Assembly (NCBI GenBank): GCA_905250885.1
Contig: CAJNOQ010000525.1
Span: 1 to 47,971 of the forward strand
Origin: Didymodactylos carnosus
Taxonomy: Eukaryota; Rotifera; Eurotatoria; Philodinida; Philodinidae
Length of the DNA: 47,971 bases
Reading direction: 5' to 3'
Below, piece after piece: positions 11,438 through 23,812 of this stretch; the first letter of the stretch is position 1; each line of letters starts with the position of its first letter. The position numbers and the translations under genes are program-made. The notes beneath the pieces were generated by a model. It did no database searches, was not told the DNA's origin, and worked only from the letters and a program-made list of their open reading frames with translations.

Positions 11438-14400
11438 TTATTTATTAACGTTGATTTTATTTCTACTTACTCGAGGTGAATCTGTCTGCGTTATGTCTTG
11501 TAAACTCAGAAGTAATAGCTAAAAGCAGAATACGTTAATTATGCCTACGTTGACGTTAAGGTCTTACTCGATTGAATCTGTTCCAATCAAACGCTAGGCG
11601 TTGAACGTCCATTCGAGTACTGAGTACATCGATTTTCAAATTTCTAATGCTTGTTTCCATATCAGGAGAGACTTCTCTTCTGAATTTTAAAGAGGGTTTT
11701 ATGACCATAGTAAAGAAAAGCACAATTACTCACAAAACTGGACTCGTCACATTCCACTGAGTCACTCGATCTGTTGATGTTGTAAGACTTCCTTTATTAA
11801 CAATTATTGAATGCAGGTTTTGTAGTTCGTGTTGAACATTCAGAATATCATTTTTTGCTACTGCAACTACTTCAACATTCGCAGTTGACTCTTCTTTTCT
11901 GTTTTCAAAATAAAATGATTACCCCTTTTTTATCATAGGACGAACGAGTGATTACTCACTTTTGTACTGGATCACTAAATACGCTCTCTTCTGCTTGTTT
12001 TTTTTTCTTTTCTACGGCATTTTGCGCATAATAATATGTTGCAGCATTCTCAAATTCATTCCAATGTGCATTAGATTTTTCTTTGTCATTTGCAATCATT
12101 TCTAATTTTTAAATAATAGTTACAATATTAGGAGTGTCTTACATAATCACTTACTAAAAACACGCGTCAAATGCTGTTTCCGCTTATTATTCACATCATC
12201 TACTCGATTATCAATACATTTTGAACGACGAATTCGTTTAATAACGTTATTTGTAGCCCAAAAGAAATATGATATAATATTGAGTGGAGGATAGGCGAAC
12301 AACGGCCGTTCGAAATATTTTCTCACAAATGAATACCTTTGGTAACGCCAAAAAAATTCGGTATTTTCTTCGACTTTAACAATTGTACTACTACAAAAAC
12401 CAAAGTCAGAAACTTTAAAATCCATCAAAACAATAAAGTATCATTACTTGAACACAGCAATAAGTAAATTTAAAAGCAAAATTTGAATGAATAGTGTGTG
12501 GATTGCAAGGAGAACATGAGTAGCTGTGGCTTGTGCAACACTGTCAGATGTACTATTATCACCATTGATCATATCTACGTTATAATAGAATACAAATATA
12601 TGTTTGAAAAATTGAGTGTTGACTGTACTTACTGTCCAGTGTTGCAAGTTCGTCTCCATTATTTCCATAAATGAACCAGTAGGGTGGATAAAGAATATTA
12701 CTGAAAATACCATGACCGCTGAACTCTACATTTCCATAACTGATCATGGATCGTGATACAACGCCATATGCAGCAATAAATATAAATATGATGTAAACAA
12801 ATGCTGATAAATCCCGAAGCTAAACAAGAAAAAAGTGGGTGGGAAATATGACGTGGCACGCCGATTGAGATGTACCATATTTTTGATCATGAACAGCTTT
12901 GGGCCGAGATATTTTAGGACAATGATAAATTTCAACGATTGTAGATACCACAACTCTAGATCGAAGGCCATTAATATTCTATAGAGGTAACGTGCGTAAA
13001 TCAGAAAAGTGGTAAGATTCGAAGAGTATTAACTAACCTTGCGACAGTCAACAGACTTGGTGTATCTCCGTATCGATATCGAAGTAATATTCCCAAATAA
13101 AACAGTGCGTATAATGAAAAGTAAAAAACCTTTGTAGATGTTGCCAACAGCCACGAGTTTGACTGATACCATCTCTCTTGCATTCGATTTTGGTAGTGGT
13201 ATACCAGCTATATTGACAAGACGCACAATTGCTGTGGGGAAATTCCATACAGTTTCATCCATTTTACACAGAGCTCTTGGCCGACAAAAACAGCAAATGT
13301 CCGTCGCAGAGAGCATCAAGAATTATCTAAAGATTTCCTGAGAAAATCTTTCAAAAACAGTACAGAATATGTATTTTTAGAGATATCAAGTTTCTGACAT
13401 TTAAAACTATCCATTTAAAGGAAAATCCTGTACTGTCATACATAAAAATGAAGTTAAAAACACACTGATTTCAGTCATAAAATAACTAATTCAATCTTCT
13501 TTTTGAAATACAAATTGAAAAATTCTGAATGCTTTTCTCGAGAATGTCTCGAACATTTTTCGATATTTCTTCAACTTTTGATACTACTCAACTCTACTCA
13601 TCCATTGAATAGTAGCGCTATAGAGCTACAACTTTGGCAACAAAATCATACATTATCCAACCTTTTAGGGAGCGGGTTTTTTAGAAATTCACTTAAATTC
13701 AGCGCTTTAGGATGACCTCATGCTTAAGGCATTCTCGTTTTATAGCGTTCGGAAATTCTTGATTATTTGATAAATTGAGTGTCGTTTTGAAAGGTAGGCA
13801 GCGATCGATCTGATTATGTTGCACTGAAATCAGCGTGTTTTTAACTTCATTCTGATGTATGACAGTACAGGAGTTTCTTTTGTTCAGTACAAAATCGATA
13901 CTTTTAAATGTCAGAAACTTGATATCTCTAAAAATACATGTTCTGTACTGTTTTTCAAAGATTTTCTCAGGAAATCTTTAGATAATTCTTGATGCTTTCT
14001 GCGAAGAACATTTTCCTTTTTTGTCGGCGAGGAGCTCTGTATAACGTGGGTGCTCCTTGTGAACTAAACAATACCTGTCGTAGTTCTTCACATAGTAATG
14101 CTGATATTGTAATGATAACATATATTTCAGTCCCATGTAACCGTCCTTGAGTCTTACTCGGAGCATCAAATTTATACAACATCATGTAACTGAACACAAG
14201 CAGCAAAAGTATATAGGCAATCTTAAATTTCAGAGCGTAGATTGTATTATATTAACAAGTACTCAATCTAATGCTGAACTCACAAAATCGTAGCACATTT
14301 TAATCATTGGGCACGTATGAAAATACAACAGTCGATACCAGTACTGTTCACCCTTTTTGTCAGTGTAATAGTTGATGCCATGAGTCGAACATCTGTAAAT

Positions 14401-17400
14401 GATATACCTGAAATACGTTTTCTTCAGAAAGTCCACTTACTTTTCTTTATCTGGAACAGCTTCTTTATCCGTTATTTGAAGCTAAATAATCATATTTATA
14501 TACAAACATATAAAATATTAAAATTACTTACCTCCTGAACCGCTGTCTGATCATGCTTTTGTATGTCTATGTTTCGATATGGCATCCAACAAAACGCAAA
14601 TAAACCAAATGTTAACAGATTGACCAGGATCAAGGGTTGAGCTAAACTTCTGACATTTGTCATTGTTAGTTTATCATACCAAATTTGATTTAACAATTCA
14701 TCAACACATGGTGTTGCAAAAAACTTGGCACATTCACCTGCCACTGCAACCTGTACGAGACCTGTTCAAAGCACTATAGTGATAAGAAATGTGAACAAGC
14801 TCACCTGCATACAAGTAACATTTCCAAATAGGGGTACTTCACGAATTAATAATTCACACGTCATCTTCTCGTCGTGTGCGTAACATGTTTCGACACATTT
14901 GGTGGCAAATTCTTCAAATTCTTCAGCTTCTTCCTCGAGTTTTTGTTGTGCAAAAGCATTTGGTGCTTCTTTCGAAAAATGTTTATAGACTCGTGTAGCG
15001 ATTAGTGCTGCACATATTCGTGGTTTCAAATGTTTTAAAAATATTTTGACCATGTCAATTTCAGTTGTAAATAGAGCCCAGAGAAATAAATCTCGAATCA
15101 TTTGATCTTCTGTATAGTCGTGTTTATACAGTTGTGTCCATTCCTTTGTTTCATCGGCAGCTTGAGTTTGATTCGTATGTTTTTCCACATCATTCGACTC
15201 GTCGGTTAGTTTATAATATGGTTTGACACATGGACAACAACTGCACAAGCGTCTCTGAAGACTCGAACAACAATTGAATATGTCATGTCCAAATCGTCGA
15301 ACATTTTTGAATCGTTTTTCATCGAGAACATAAAGATCATCCATAAATGAACCTATCCATTGAGCATAAACTTTATTTAATTGTCGAAATGATGATGGTG
15401 CGCTCTCACTATCGAACGTCATTCTTAGAGCAATATACTCGGTCTAAACATTGCATGAATTCAAAGATATGCTTTATAAGTGAAGAAAATTATTGCATAA
15501 CTTCACCTCATCAGGTTCCGAGAAGGAGTATTTGTACCATTGTAAAATACCGTTCTGATTACAACAAGTACGTGGATCAACACCTGCATGTAAAAAGTAA
15601 TCGAGAAATGCCGACTTTTTTTCTTTGAGAGCGATCGTGAACAACCTTGTATTAATATCCTAAAAGTTTTGAGTTTATTTAAGAAAATCTGAGAGAAAAG
15701 TCAAAATGTGCGCAAAATATATCCATCCCTGAAACTTACTAAGTGAAAGAGCATTTCCAAACTCAAATTTTCTTACATTAGTTAGGTTAGTTAGACCAGA
15801 CACATTTGTGTAAACGTCAGATAAAGACTTTATAAATCAATATTTGACGATTTTTAAGGATTTTTAAATATATTTTCAAACGACTTAGTGGATCGAAGTC
15901 GAAAAAAAGATTTTTAGAATAATCTTTAAGGTATAGTGTCCCGAAAAACTGACCGTACAGTACGTTGCTTTTTTTTGCATTTCGGGTAGATGTCACACAA
16001 GATCGTGGTTTGCACTAACTTGTGCGCTGTAGTCTCCTGTCTGTATCAACCAGTTCTGACAGCAAAACTTCGTTTTATTCAGTTTTTATTTAAAAAATAA
16101 GTGTATTTTCTATGACCGAAAAATTGTCCATACAGCACCAAAAATAATAAAATAAATGCCGAACTTTGAACTCAAAGTGACAACTTCGGAAGAAAAAAAC
16201 CTCTGTTAGCTCTTCCCTCACTTCATAAACGCTGAAATGTTAAAAAGATTCATTTCATTACTTCTATTTAAAATATTGTGTTAAATGACACCTAGACGGA
16301 GAGAGTATTCTCGTAATATCAGATCTCTTGTTATAAAACACTTTTTGAATGGTGACTTTTACACTGCAATCAGTCGAAAAACGCTTGTGTTGAGATCTTC
16401 AGTATAATACATGGTGGTTGAAAAGTTAACAAAAAACAAAATGTATTGAAAATGTGCCTGGCATTAAATGTCATCAAAGTCGTAAATCAGCATCATCAGC
16501 GAAGACGGACATCGAAAAAGATAGTGATTAGTGATGTAACAGTTCGAAATAGGGCTTATGAAATAGGTTTATATCGTTCTGCTGCTCACAAAAACCCTAC
16601 GTAAATAAAATCACTTGTTGCAAACGCCTCGATTACGTCAAATTCGTGTTGTAGCAACAGCTGGGTTATTGGAATAACGTACTTTCGTCTGATGAGTCGA
16701 AACTTGATCTCTTCGGATCGGTTGGAAAGAATATGGTTTGGAGAACACCGAAAGAAGAATTTGATCCAAAATTCACAGTATCAACAGTGAAACACGTTGG
16801 TGGAAGGTGGGTGTTGTGGAACGTTTTTCGAGAGGTGCTGTTGGGAATGTTGTTTTTTCTTGACCATATAATGGATAGATCCTATTATCGTAAGATTTTA
16901 CAAAAAGTTTATTACAATCGGCGAAAACAAAAGTATGGCCTTTCAGCTTGATAATGACCCTAAAAATACGGCGGGCATTGTAAAAGACTGATCGGAAGAA
17001 AAGAAGATTGATACATTGAAATAGGCTTCCCATCCACCGGTCCTCAATCCTATCGAGCATGTGTAGAATGAGCTTGAACGAAGAAAGATGAAGCATCAAC
17101 GAATATAAAGATGATTTGAAGCGAATTCTTTTGATGAAATGGATATGTATTAGTAATACGTACGAATGTAATAGAAATCAATTCGGTGCCAAAAAGACTT
17201 TATGAATGCATACTAATGAAAGGATATACTACACGATATAAAAAACGTTAAGTAAAATATTTGTTCACTTTTCTTAGTTGCTGTAAGGACACTTTTCAAC
17301 CATAAAAGACCGGCAAATTCACTTGTTTTTTAAAAAAACTGAATAAAACGAAGTTTACCGATCAAAATTGGCGCATATAGACAAGAGGCCATAGTGCACT

Positions 17401-20400
17401 CAGCAGCGCGTTAGTGCAAACCAGGATTCTATGTGACATCTACCGGAAACAAAAAAAAAGCAATGTGCTGTACGGTCAGTTTATCGAGACACTGTGTCAT
17501 TAGATGCAGTTTTATAAGCTGAGTTTGGATATCAACTTTATTTCTGCTTCACACCTGCAGTTCAGTAAATGAATAAACTGTGCCGCTTTCTCTTCCCATT
17601 AGAAAATTTGGTGCTTGCTCCGTGCTGAACCAAATTGGATAAAAATTGGGCGCCAGATGCAAAATTTGTCGGTGAATCCGACAGCCGGTTCCTTCCCAAT
17701 TTTTATCCAATTTGGTTCAGCGCGGAGCAAGCACCAAATTTTCTAATGCAAACGGCGGAATATATATATCATTGTTCTGATCAATGTTTAAGTGGAAAAA
17801 CGTACGGAGAAAGAACAAAAGAAAAAGATATCTGTAGCATCTATTATTTAGTAAAAGATCAGTCGACAGTGAGTCGGTTCTTCGCTGTCAATCAATTTTA
17901 TTTTGAAATTTCAACACTGTTTTAAACGAGTCGTAATAACAGCCTTTAAAATAACCCTATCTCATGCAGTAGGGTGTCGCTTTACCCTTCTCTACCAAGT
18001 AATAAGTAATAAAACTTATTAGCTATTATCTGGAAACAAGTAATAAATCTTCTTGTTTTATTACTTATTCTTTTTATCAAGTAATAATCTTTTATTACTT
18101 TACCTATTACTAATAAGAAGAAAAGCAATAAAAAGTAATAAGTAAATTAATAAACAATTATTACTTGAAAAAAGGAATAAGTCATAAAACTTATAACTTT
18201 TACCGGATAATGTAAGAATTAGTGATAATAAAGTATCACTCCTATTATGCAGAATAAAAAACTTTATAAACTGAGATGTTTAAATCTTTGGCCAACCCCT
18301 AACGCCGATTTGCTTTTATAAATATGGTCGAAAACGTCACTTTTATGAAAAACTAAAAATCAAAAAGTGCAGACATTAAAACTACTGAGAGTTTTTTTAA
18401 AAAATGTGTTCAGTTTACTAATACGTTGCACGAAATGCCGCGAAAAATGAATTAAAGTACGGAAAACATCTATTGTTTTCAGATTTTAGTAAAACATTTA
18501 TAGGTCGGTCATTTTCGGTTTCTAAGCTCAAAAAAAATTTCTTCACTTCAGACCTAAATGCTCTTTCACATGAGATCACTGAAAAAGCACCTTAATTTTC
18601 AACCATGCGCTGGCTTTTACACGGGAATGCTAAATTTAGATGGTCTCGTCCTGCGTCTTTTAACGATCAGAAAAACTCAAACCTACACTAACGTCGGCGC
18701 TTCCACTTGATAGTCCTGGAAGCGGTAGAACTCCGGTCGGTTGCAAGATTTGTGACAATGTAGGCTTCTGTATCTTTTCTTTAAATTTGAGCTCTTCGTC
18801 TCTGTTTCGTTTTCGCTCAAATAATTCTTTTGCTGCATCAAGACACTCCCATTTGACTGCGAGTTCAAGAAGTGCTGACTGACTTTTTTCCGACTGAAAA
18901 TTTGTATTTGATCGATCTCGAGACTCATTCAAGTTAGTATTTGTATTTTCGCCGTAGGCTAGAAAAATGAAGAAAAATTTCATATTTTTTCCGTTTTGTT
19001 GTTAGTGTAACATACCAGAAAATATCGCTTTGAAAACTGAATCGGCAAAATTCATATCTCGATCTAATCGAAACACATTCAAAAAACGTCGATTTTCTTT
19101 CGACATAATATTAACGGTATGAATCACACATATACTGAAATCACTCTCAGTGAAATCAACGTAAATACTTTTGTCACCAGTAGGAAATATCTCCCGCAAT
19201 TGTTCCTCGATTTCATCTTGTGTAACATCTCTGTATTCAAAGCATCATTTGGTAGTGTAGATGAAGAACATTTTTAAAAGCAAAATTACCGTTTACTGAT
19301 TTCACTTAATTCGATAAGATTTGACAGTACATCTGCCAGTCGACCACTTCCCTTGAATTAGTAACAGTATTGGTTTTTATCAAGATGGCATTTATCAGGC
19401 TTGAGGCTATACTACTTGAATGATGACCACTGGTCGGTGTGCTTGCAGATCATTATTTATTACATCTAACGTGTGTCTACCACCTTCGACAATAATTGTT
19501 ACCGGATAACCTTTGCAGAAAGCAGTAAAGACAATAAGTCAGTTGAAAAAAGAAACGGATTACCGCCCGACATATATATATGTACTCAGCAGAATGAATA
19601 AGAGAGATAGTGGCTCACACGCAACTGCTATATAATGGTATTACTTGTTTTTCGAATAACTTAAGCTCGCCCAGGTCAGAAATCTATCGCACCCAAACTT
19701 TCAGGGAATGTTGATCATGTCAAAGTGTGGTAACGAAATTTTTTTTGGTCCTACTGGTAACTGTTCGTGAGAGGGCGCCACAATAAGGACCAAAAATAGG
19801 CGTCTGTCATGCACAGGAATTCTCATTCCATGTAAATGATAGAGAGCTCGGGCTGGTCTTGTTTAGCAGTAAACACCTATCACTGGGAGTTGACAGAGCC
19901 CGATTTTTGAATTTCTCATTTACTGATTTCTGGTGCTTAACATAACCTTAAAGTCCGAAAAATCCTTACAAAGTTTCTTAGAAAGCCGCATTTCTATAAA
20001 AAATAGAAGCATAATTTAAAAATCGGACTCTGTCAAGTCCTAGTTATAAGTATTACCAACAAATCAAAAAAAGAACCTTTCTCCTATGTACCGTTATCGA
20101 GAATTCCTGTGCGCGGCGAAAGCCCTGAAGCTAAAAAACAGTCTTGATAAAAACGTAAAACAAGTTTTGATTCTGTTAAATGCATTTTACTTAAAAACTG
20201 TTTGAGCGTTAAATAATTTGTTGATATTTTGCGAGAGGTTATCGGTCATGGCGGATCTAATGAACATGTGCGCGGCCATGTGCCGCACATGCGTCGACTT
20301 ATACAATACAAGTGCAAAAAAGTCATTTTTTTGTTGTTTAGGGCTTCTGCAAAACTCGCTCAAATCCTTTGAAAATCTGTCCTATCGACACAAAAAATAT

Positions 20401-23400
20401 GCCATTAGAAAGTAGACACTTTGGGCTATCCAACCATGTGCTTTTCTCAAAATCAATAGAGTTGACGAAAGTCGCCATTTCTGACCCGGCGGGGAGCCCT
20501 AACAATGAAAAGAGCTAGAGAACCCCGGTTTTTACCAATCATAAGTAGAAACTGTGGAACATACTTTTGTAACAGACATTAATTCAAAAATATTTTTTAA
20601 TGCAGTTTTTCAAGGTGATCTTTGAAAAATCGGATCATAGCTAAACAACTTCATAGGTGGATAGCCATAAGTTTATTCTTTGAAACGGGAGTCTTGATCT
20701 CTAGTGGTTCGGCCATAGTATGGCATTTTTTTGGAGTCTCGGTATTGATACCCGATGACTTGTGCTAACCTTGATATCGCATGAAACATACGTAATCGAC
20801 CTCGTTAAGTCTAGTGGCAATGTAGAATTGTTGAACATACATGAAACAATGTAGAATATTTTGGTTGATGAAGAAATAGTTGTTTTACAGCCAATATACT
20901 ATAAAAGTGCTCAATCAAAACGAAAAGTAGCTTTGCTAAGAGCTCTCATCGAAAACACCTGGGGTATCTGTGTCCTGAAGTCAGGGAATGTTGTCTCGCA
21001 GAGCAGGACAGGCTCAAAGTTTCAAAAAAAATGGAAAAATTGGCCTAAAAAAATTGATTTTCCTTGTATTAAATGCTGTGTAGTCTTAATCAGCCTTACT
21101 TTACTGGGATAAAGTCTGAGAAGCAGCACAGGACGAATATTCTTTAATCAATTTCGCGTCAGGGTTGTGGAAAAAAATTATATGTGACAAAGTTCATTTT
21201 CCGGAAAAACAAAAACTTTTAAAAAAATTCTTGAGTCTCATCTTGATATTTTGGTAGCTAGACTAAATGATTGTCATTTGGCCAAGCACGAAAAAAAATC
21301 ATGAAGCGGGCGCTGCATCTAGATTAAAAGGTACATTTATCTAGCTTCAGCTAGCTGTATAGAAATGCATGAAAATTTTATCTAGCTTCAGCTTTGAAGC
21401 TAGTTTCAATTGGATACAACTAGTTGCTATCGATTAATGGGGCAATTCATTGCTCGATTAATTGATCCATGGAGTGGCCGTTTCAGCTAGTACACAATTT
21501 CAATCAGCATGCAGCTAGATAAATATACCTTTTAATCTAGTTAATCTAGCTGTAAGTGGGCGCTGCAGCTACTTCTGTAGCTAGACTGCAGCTTGCTTAG
21601 TTTTGCTTGGGGGGATATAAATAAAAGTTTCAGCTAAACAGCACGTTCTGTTAAATATGTGATGGATGTTAGGAATGCCAGCTCTCTCTGATTCACCGTG
21701 CCGATATTAAAAGGAAAATTTTAGCGTGGTTTTCATGATCAGAGCATCTACATCTCCATATTTTATGGGAAGCATATATTCGATCAAACTCTCTGCAACG
21801 GAAAAGCCATGGAAAAGGGGTTAAATCAAAATTTTGGAGGAATCATTGCGACTTTACAACTTGGAAAACCCTTATCTTGGTGGTCCTTTAGACAAGAAAA
21901 TATACTTAATATCAATAAAAAAACCGCTAGTGGAAATAAAAGAATTTAGCAAGCGAATAGCAAGCACACCGTTATATGGTCTACAAATGTCAGACAGAGC
22001 GCCCCACATTTTTCCTATAACATAACTAGGCAGCTGTAACAAGTTAAGAACAACTTACTTCTGTCATCTACAGCAGCTTGCACAAATGATGATCGCTGTA
22101 AATCGCTCAGATAACCTCTTAGCTGACCATCATCGAGTAAAAGAAAATGTGTGTGGTTCCATTCCAACATTTCGCCGTTTTCAAAAGTCAATACCCTAGA
22201 ACTACTTTCCATTTTCGACTATAATGAATCATTGGAAACTATTTAAAAAACGATTGAAACATATGTTTCGTAGTACCTGATGTTTCAACAGCTCTCTTGT
22301 ATCCTCCGACAAACACCCCCACAGTGATAAGCCAATAGCCGTGACTCGTTTAGGATGTTTTGCCAGCAGACGATAACGAGAAATACCTTCTCCAACCAAT
22401 TTTGACACACCGTTATTTAGACCCGTTGTCAAAATCCATGCACCTAAAACATACTAAATTTCCACTTAGTTGTACCGAAAGACTAATCTTCTTCAACTCG
22501 ATACAAGTATGATTTTCTGTAGCAATTCGTAAGCAAAACCTCTACGTGCGCTGTAAGGGAAACGATAACACGCTTGCCACCCTTGCATGCAACGGCTATA
22601 CACTGTGGAAGAAATGGAATAGTTCACTTTTAAGTGGATCACGTTTCGGAAAGTCTTAGAAGCACCTCGCCTTTCCACATTTCTGAAGAATAGCTTATGA
22701 TAATGACATGAATCTTTTGTGAAAGTGGATCTCAATAAGTATTAAAAATTCTACCCGATGAAGCCGCACTCGGTACTTAATTCAGAAGGTACAGAGGTAG
22801 CAATATTGAAGATCAGCTTGCTGTCGGTGGAGCGTTTCTGCGGAATGACATGTACCGGTCTACTATTTTTTATTTATAAAAATTGCTCTTACTTCGGCCA
22901 AAACATAAAGAATAGAAAGTCTTCCCATTCTTTTCTATTTTTTGGGGTATTAGTTGAGTAAAATAAAAACTTTTCTCAACAAAGAATCGATCTGTTTCAA
23001 AATATTAAACATAGGTTCATAGATACGTGTTTGCTATCTATGGTAAATCTTCTGCTTGATTGAACATGTCTTTCGGGTCGAAACGCTGCTCGACATTTTT
23101 GCATTTCTTTGAACAACGATTTAGAATCGAGGTCAGAAGGAGAGAGATACCCCACGTGCAGGCCCAAGGAAAAAGTTGAATACTGGTGCTGTGTAGCAGA
23201 ATACCAGTTGAATACTATACTTTTCCCTCCAAAACAATTGCTTTTGTAACATAGACTGAGAGACTTATCATAATGATGATCAGTTTGAAAAGACAGATTA
23301 CAATAGTTACCGGCACTTATTGCCACTTTGACGATACCCTCCATAAATTTTTTTTCTAAACGTTCGTTCATTCGAAAATACTTTGCTCCTCCACAAACAC

Positions 23401-23812
23401 TCATTATCAAACTTGGGTTGCCACAATCTTGTACAATCAAGTTGTACAATATATCAAGTTTAGTTTTTCTGATATCACATCGTAAATACTAAAAGCACTT
23501 TAAGATGATAAAACAATAAATTAAACCTGAACTAAATTCTACCTTTGAATTATTCGACAGTGTTCCGTACACTGATAGTGGAACGGATACTGTATCATTT
23601 ATTATGCTCCATGATTTTTTTAAGCGTTCATCAACCGTCTGATACAAGCCGATTTCATCAGTAAAGCTGTGTTTACGTATGATTCTGTTGCATCCACATC
23701 GTTGTTCTGCTAAACGAGACTTCTCATGATTATTAAATAATTTGCACGTGCGTGATTGAAGACTGTTATTTTGTTTGGATTCCTCAACCAGTTGATTCCA
23801 CTTGCTTTTCAT
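11438..23812 (-). CDS. TRPM-type (melastatin) cation channel, 23 exons, apparently intact
   Basis: Spliced exons: 23812-23543, 23488-23311, 22443-22277, 22218-22059, 19510-19416, 19351-19290, 19230-19016, 18958-18687, 15659-15507, 15443-14805, 14750-14532, 14481-14441, 14407-14284, 14221-14075, 13207-13038, 12978-12876, 12819-12633, 12574-12448, 12390-12155, 12101-11960, 11898-11734, 11679-11568, 11518-11438. Every junction is GT-AG and frame-consistent, giving 4,065 nt (1,354 residues). Start: first ATG after an in-frame stop. N-terminal melastatin region: RCGCNR (38-43), SVCGGAKYF (120-128), AWILTTGLNNGVSKL (150-164), NHTHFLLLDDG (226-236), VEGG (266-269), GSGR (291-294). Melastatin repeats: LLELAVKWECLDAA and RDLFLWALFTTEIDMV. 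Six membrane segments follow (S1 866-883, S2 896-914, S5 about 1011-1026, S6 about 1085-1110), a pore loop with YGNNGDE (1056-1062), the TRP helix FWRYQRY, and a short helical tail. No C-terminal kinase or Nudix domain. TRPM proteins are tetrameric membrane cation channels. Confidence 0.93.
13267..14040. mobile_element. foldback element in TRPM intron 14
   Basis: Arms 13267-13488 and 13814-14040 are inverted copies of more than 200 bp with high identity. Outer ends read ACAGAGCTC...GCCGACAAAA. Shared inner blocks include GCATCAAGAATTATCTAAAG and AGATATCAAGTTTCTGACAT. It fills most of the intron between the S2 exon (donor at 14074) and the next exon (acceptor at 13208). The centre (13490-13810) has no recognisable gene. 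It is a non-autonomous element. Confidence 0.85.
15934..17494 (+). mobile_element. complete but dead Tc1-type transposon in TRPM intron 8
   Basis: A 1,561-bp unit with inverted ends of about 170 bp (15934-16103 and 17319-17494). The outer ends are TAGTGTCCCG on the left and CAGTGTCTCG (read inward) on the right, sharing CTGACCGTACAG just inside. The left flank is TA. The right flank is TG, consistent with a mutated TA duplication. Size, long ends and the encoded transposase fit the Tc1 branch of Tc1/mariner. It sits in the intron between TRPM exons 18958-18687 and 15659-15507, in antisense orientation. Confidence 0.9.
16285..17243 (+). pseudogene. Tc1-type transposase relic
   Basis: Starts at ATG 16285 with a Tc1-style helix-turn-helix segment (MTPRRREYSRNIRSLVIKHF, then LNGDFYTAIS, LRSSV). 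After several stops and frame changes the catalytic core resumes near 16690 as SDESKLDLFG, the first Asp region, followed by MVWRTPKEEFDPKF, VSTVKHVGG and, near 16940, the second-Asp motif FQLDNDPKNTA. The stretch HPPVLNPIEHV near 17030 matches the usual SPDLNPIE-type third-acid motif. DDE transposases of this family cut and paste the element at TA sites. At least five stops or frameshifts (near 16400, 16440, 16950, 16990, 17070) make it inactive. Confidence 0.88.
17597..17748. repeat. 54-bp near-perfect inverted repeat
   Basis: 17597-17650 and 17695-17748 are inverted copies with about one mismatch (blocks GAAAATTTGGTGCTTGCTCC and AACCAAATTGGATAAAAATT). The 44-nt loop holds its own small hairpin, GTCGGTGAATCCGAC. 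It lies inside TRPM intron 8. High identity suggests a young structure or a maintained hairpin. Confidence 0.9.
17985..18240. repeat. TAATAAGTAATA-rich tract
   Basis: About 250 bp dominated by AAGTAATAA / TTATTACTT in both orientations, able to fold on itself in many ways. Intronic in the TRPM gene. Probably a decayed palindromic element or microsatellite-like expansion. Confidence 0.6.
19811..20113. mobile_element. imperfect palindromic element in TRPM intron 4
   Basis: Paired blocks face each other: GCACAGGAATTCTC (about 19811) with GAGAATTCCTGTGC (about 20100), and GACAGAGCCCGATTTTT (about 19894) with AAAAATCGGACTCTGTC (about 20020). No ORF. The rest of this 2.5-kb intron (19511-22058) holds no exon I could support. 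Confidence 0.6.
21308..21560. repeat. hairpin-forming repeat in TRPM intron 4
   Basis: ATCTAGATTAAAAGGTACAT at 21317 pairs with TATACCTTTTAATCTAG near 21524. The motif GGGCGCTGCA flanks it directly on both sides (21308 and about 21557), and many AGCTAG words lie between. Likely a small palindromic element. Confidence 0.6.

Noticed and set aside
13029..13341. Alternative-frame ORFs over TRPM exon 15
   Set aside because: Shadow frames; the spliced TRPM frame there is well supported.
16733..17099. Two ORFs on opposite strands in the Tc1 element
   Set aside because: The plus one is part of the transposase relic and is listed as such; the minus one is its shadow.
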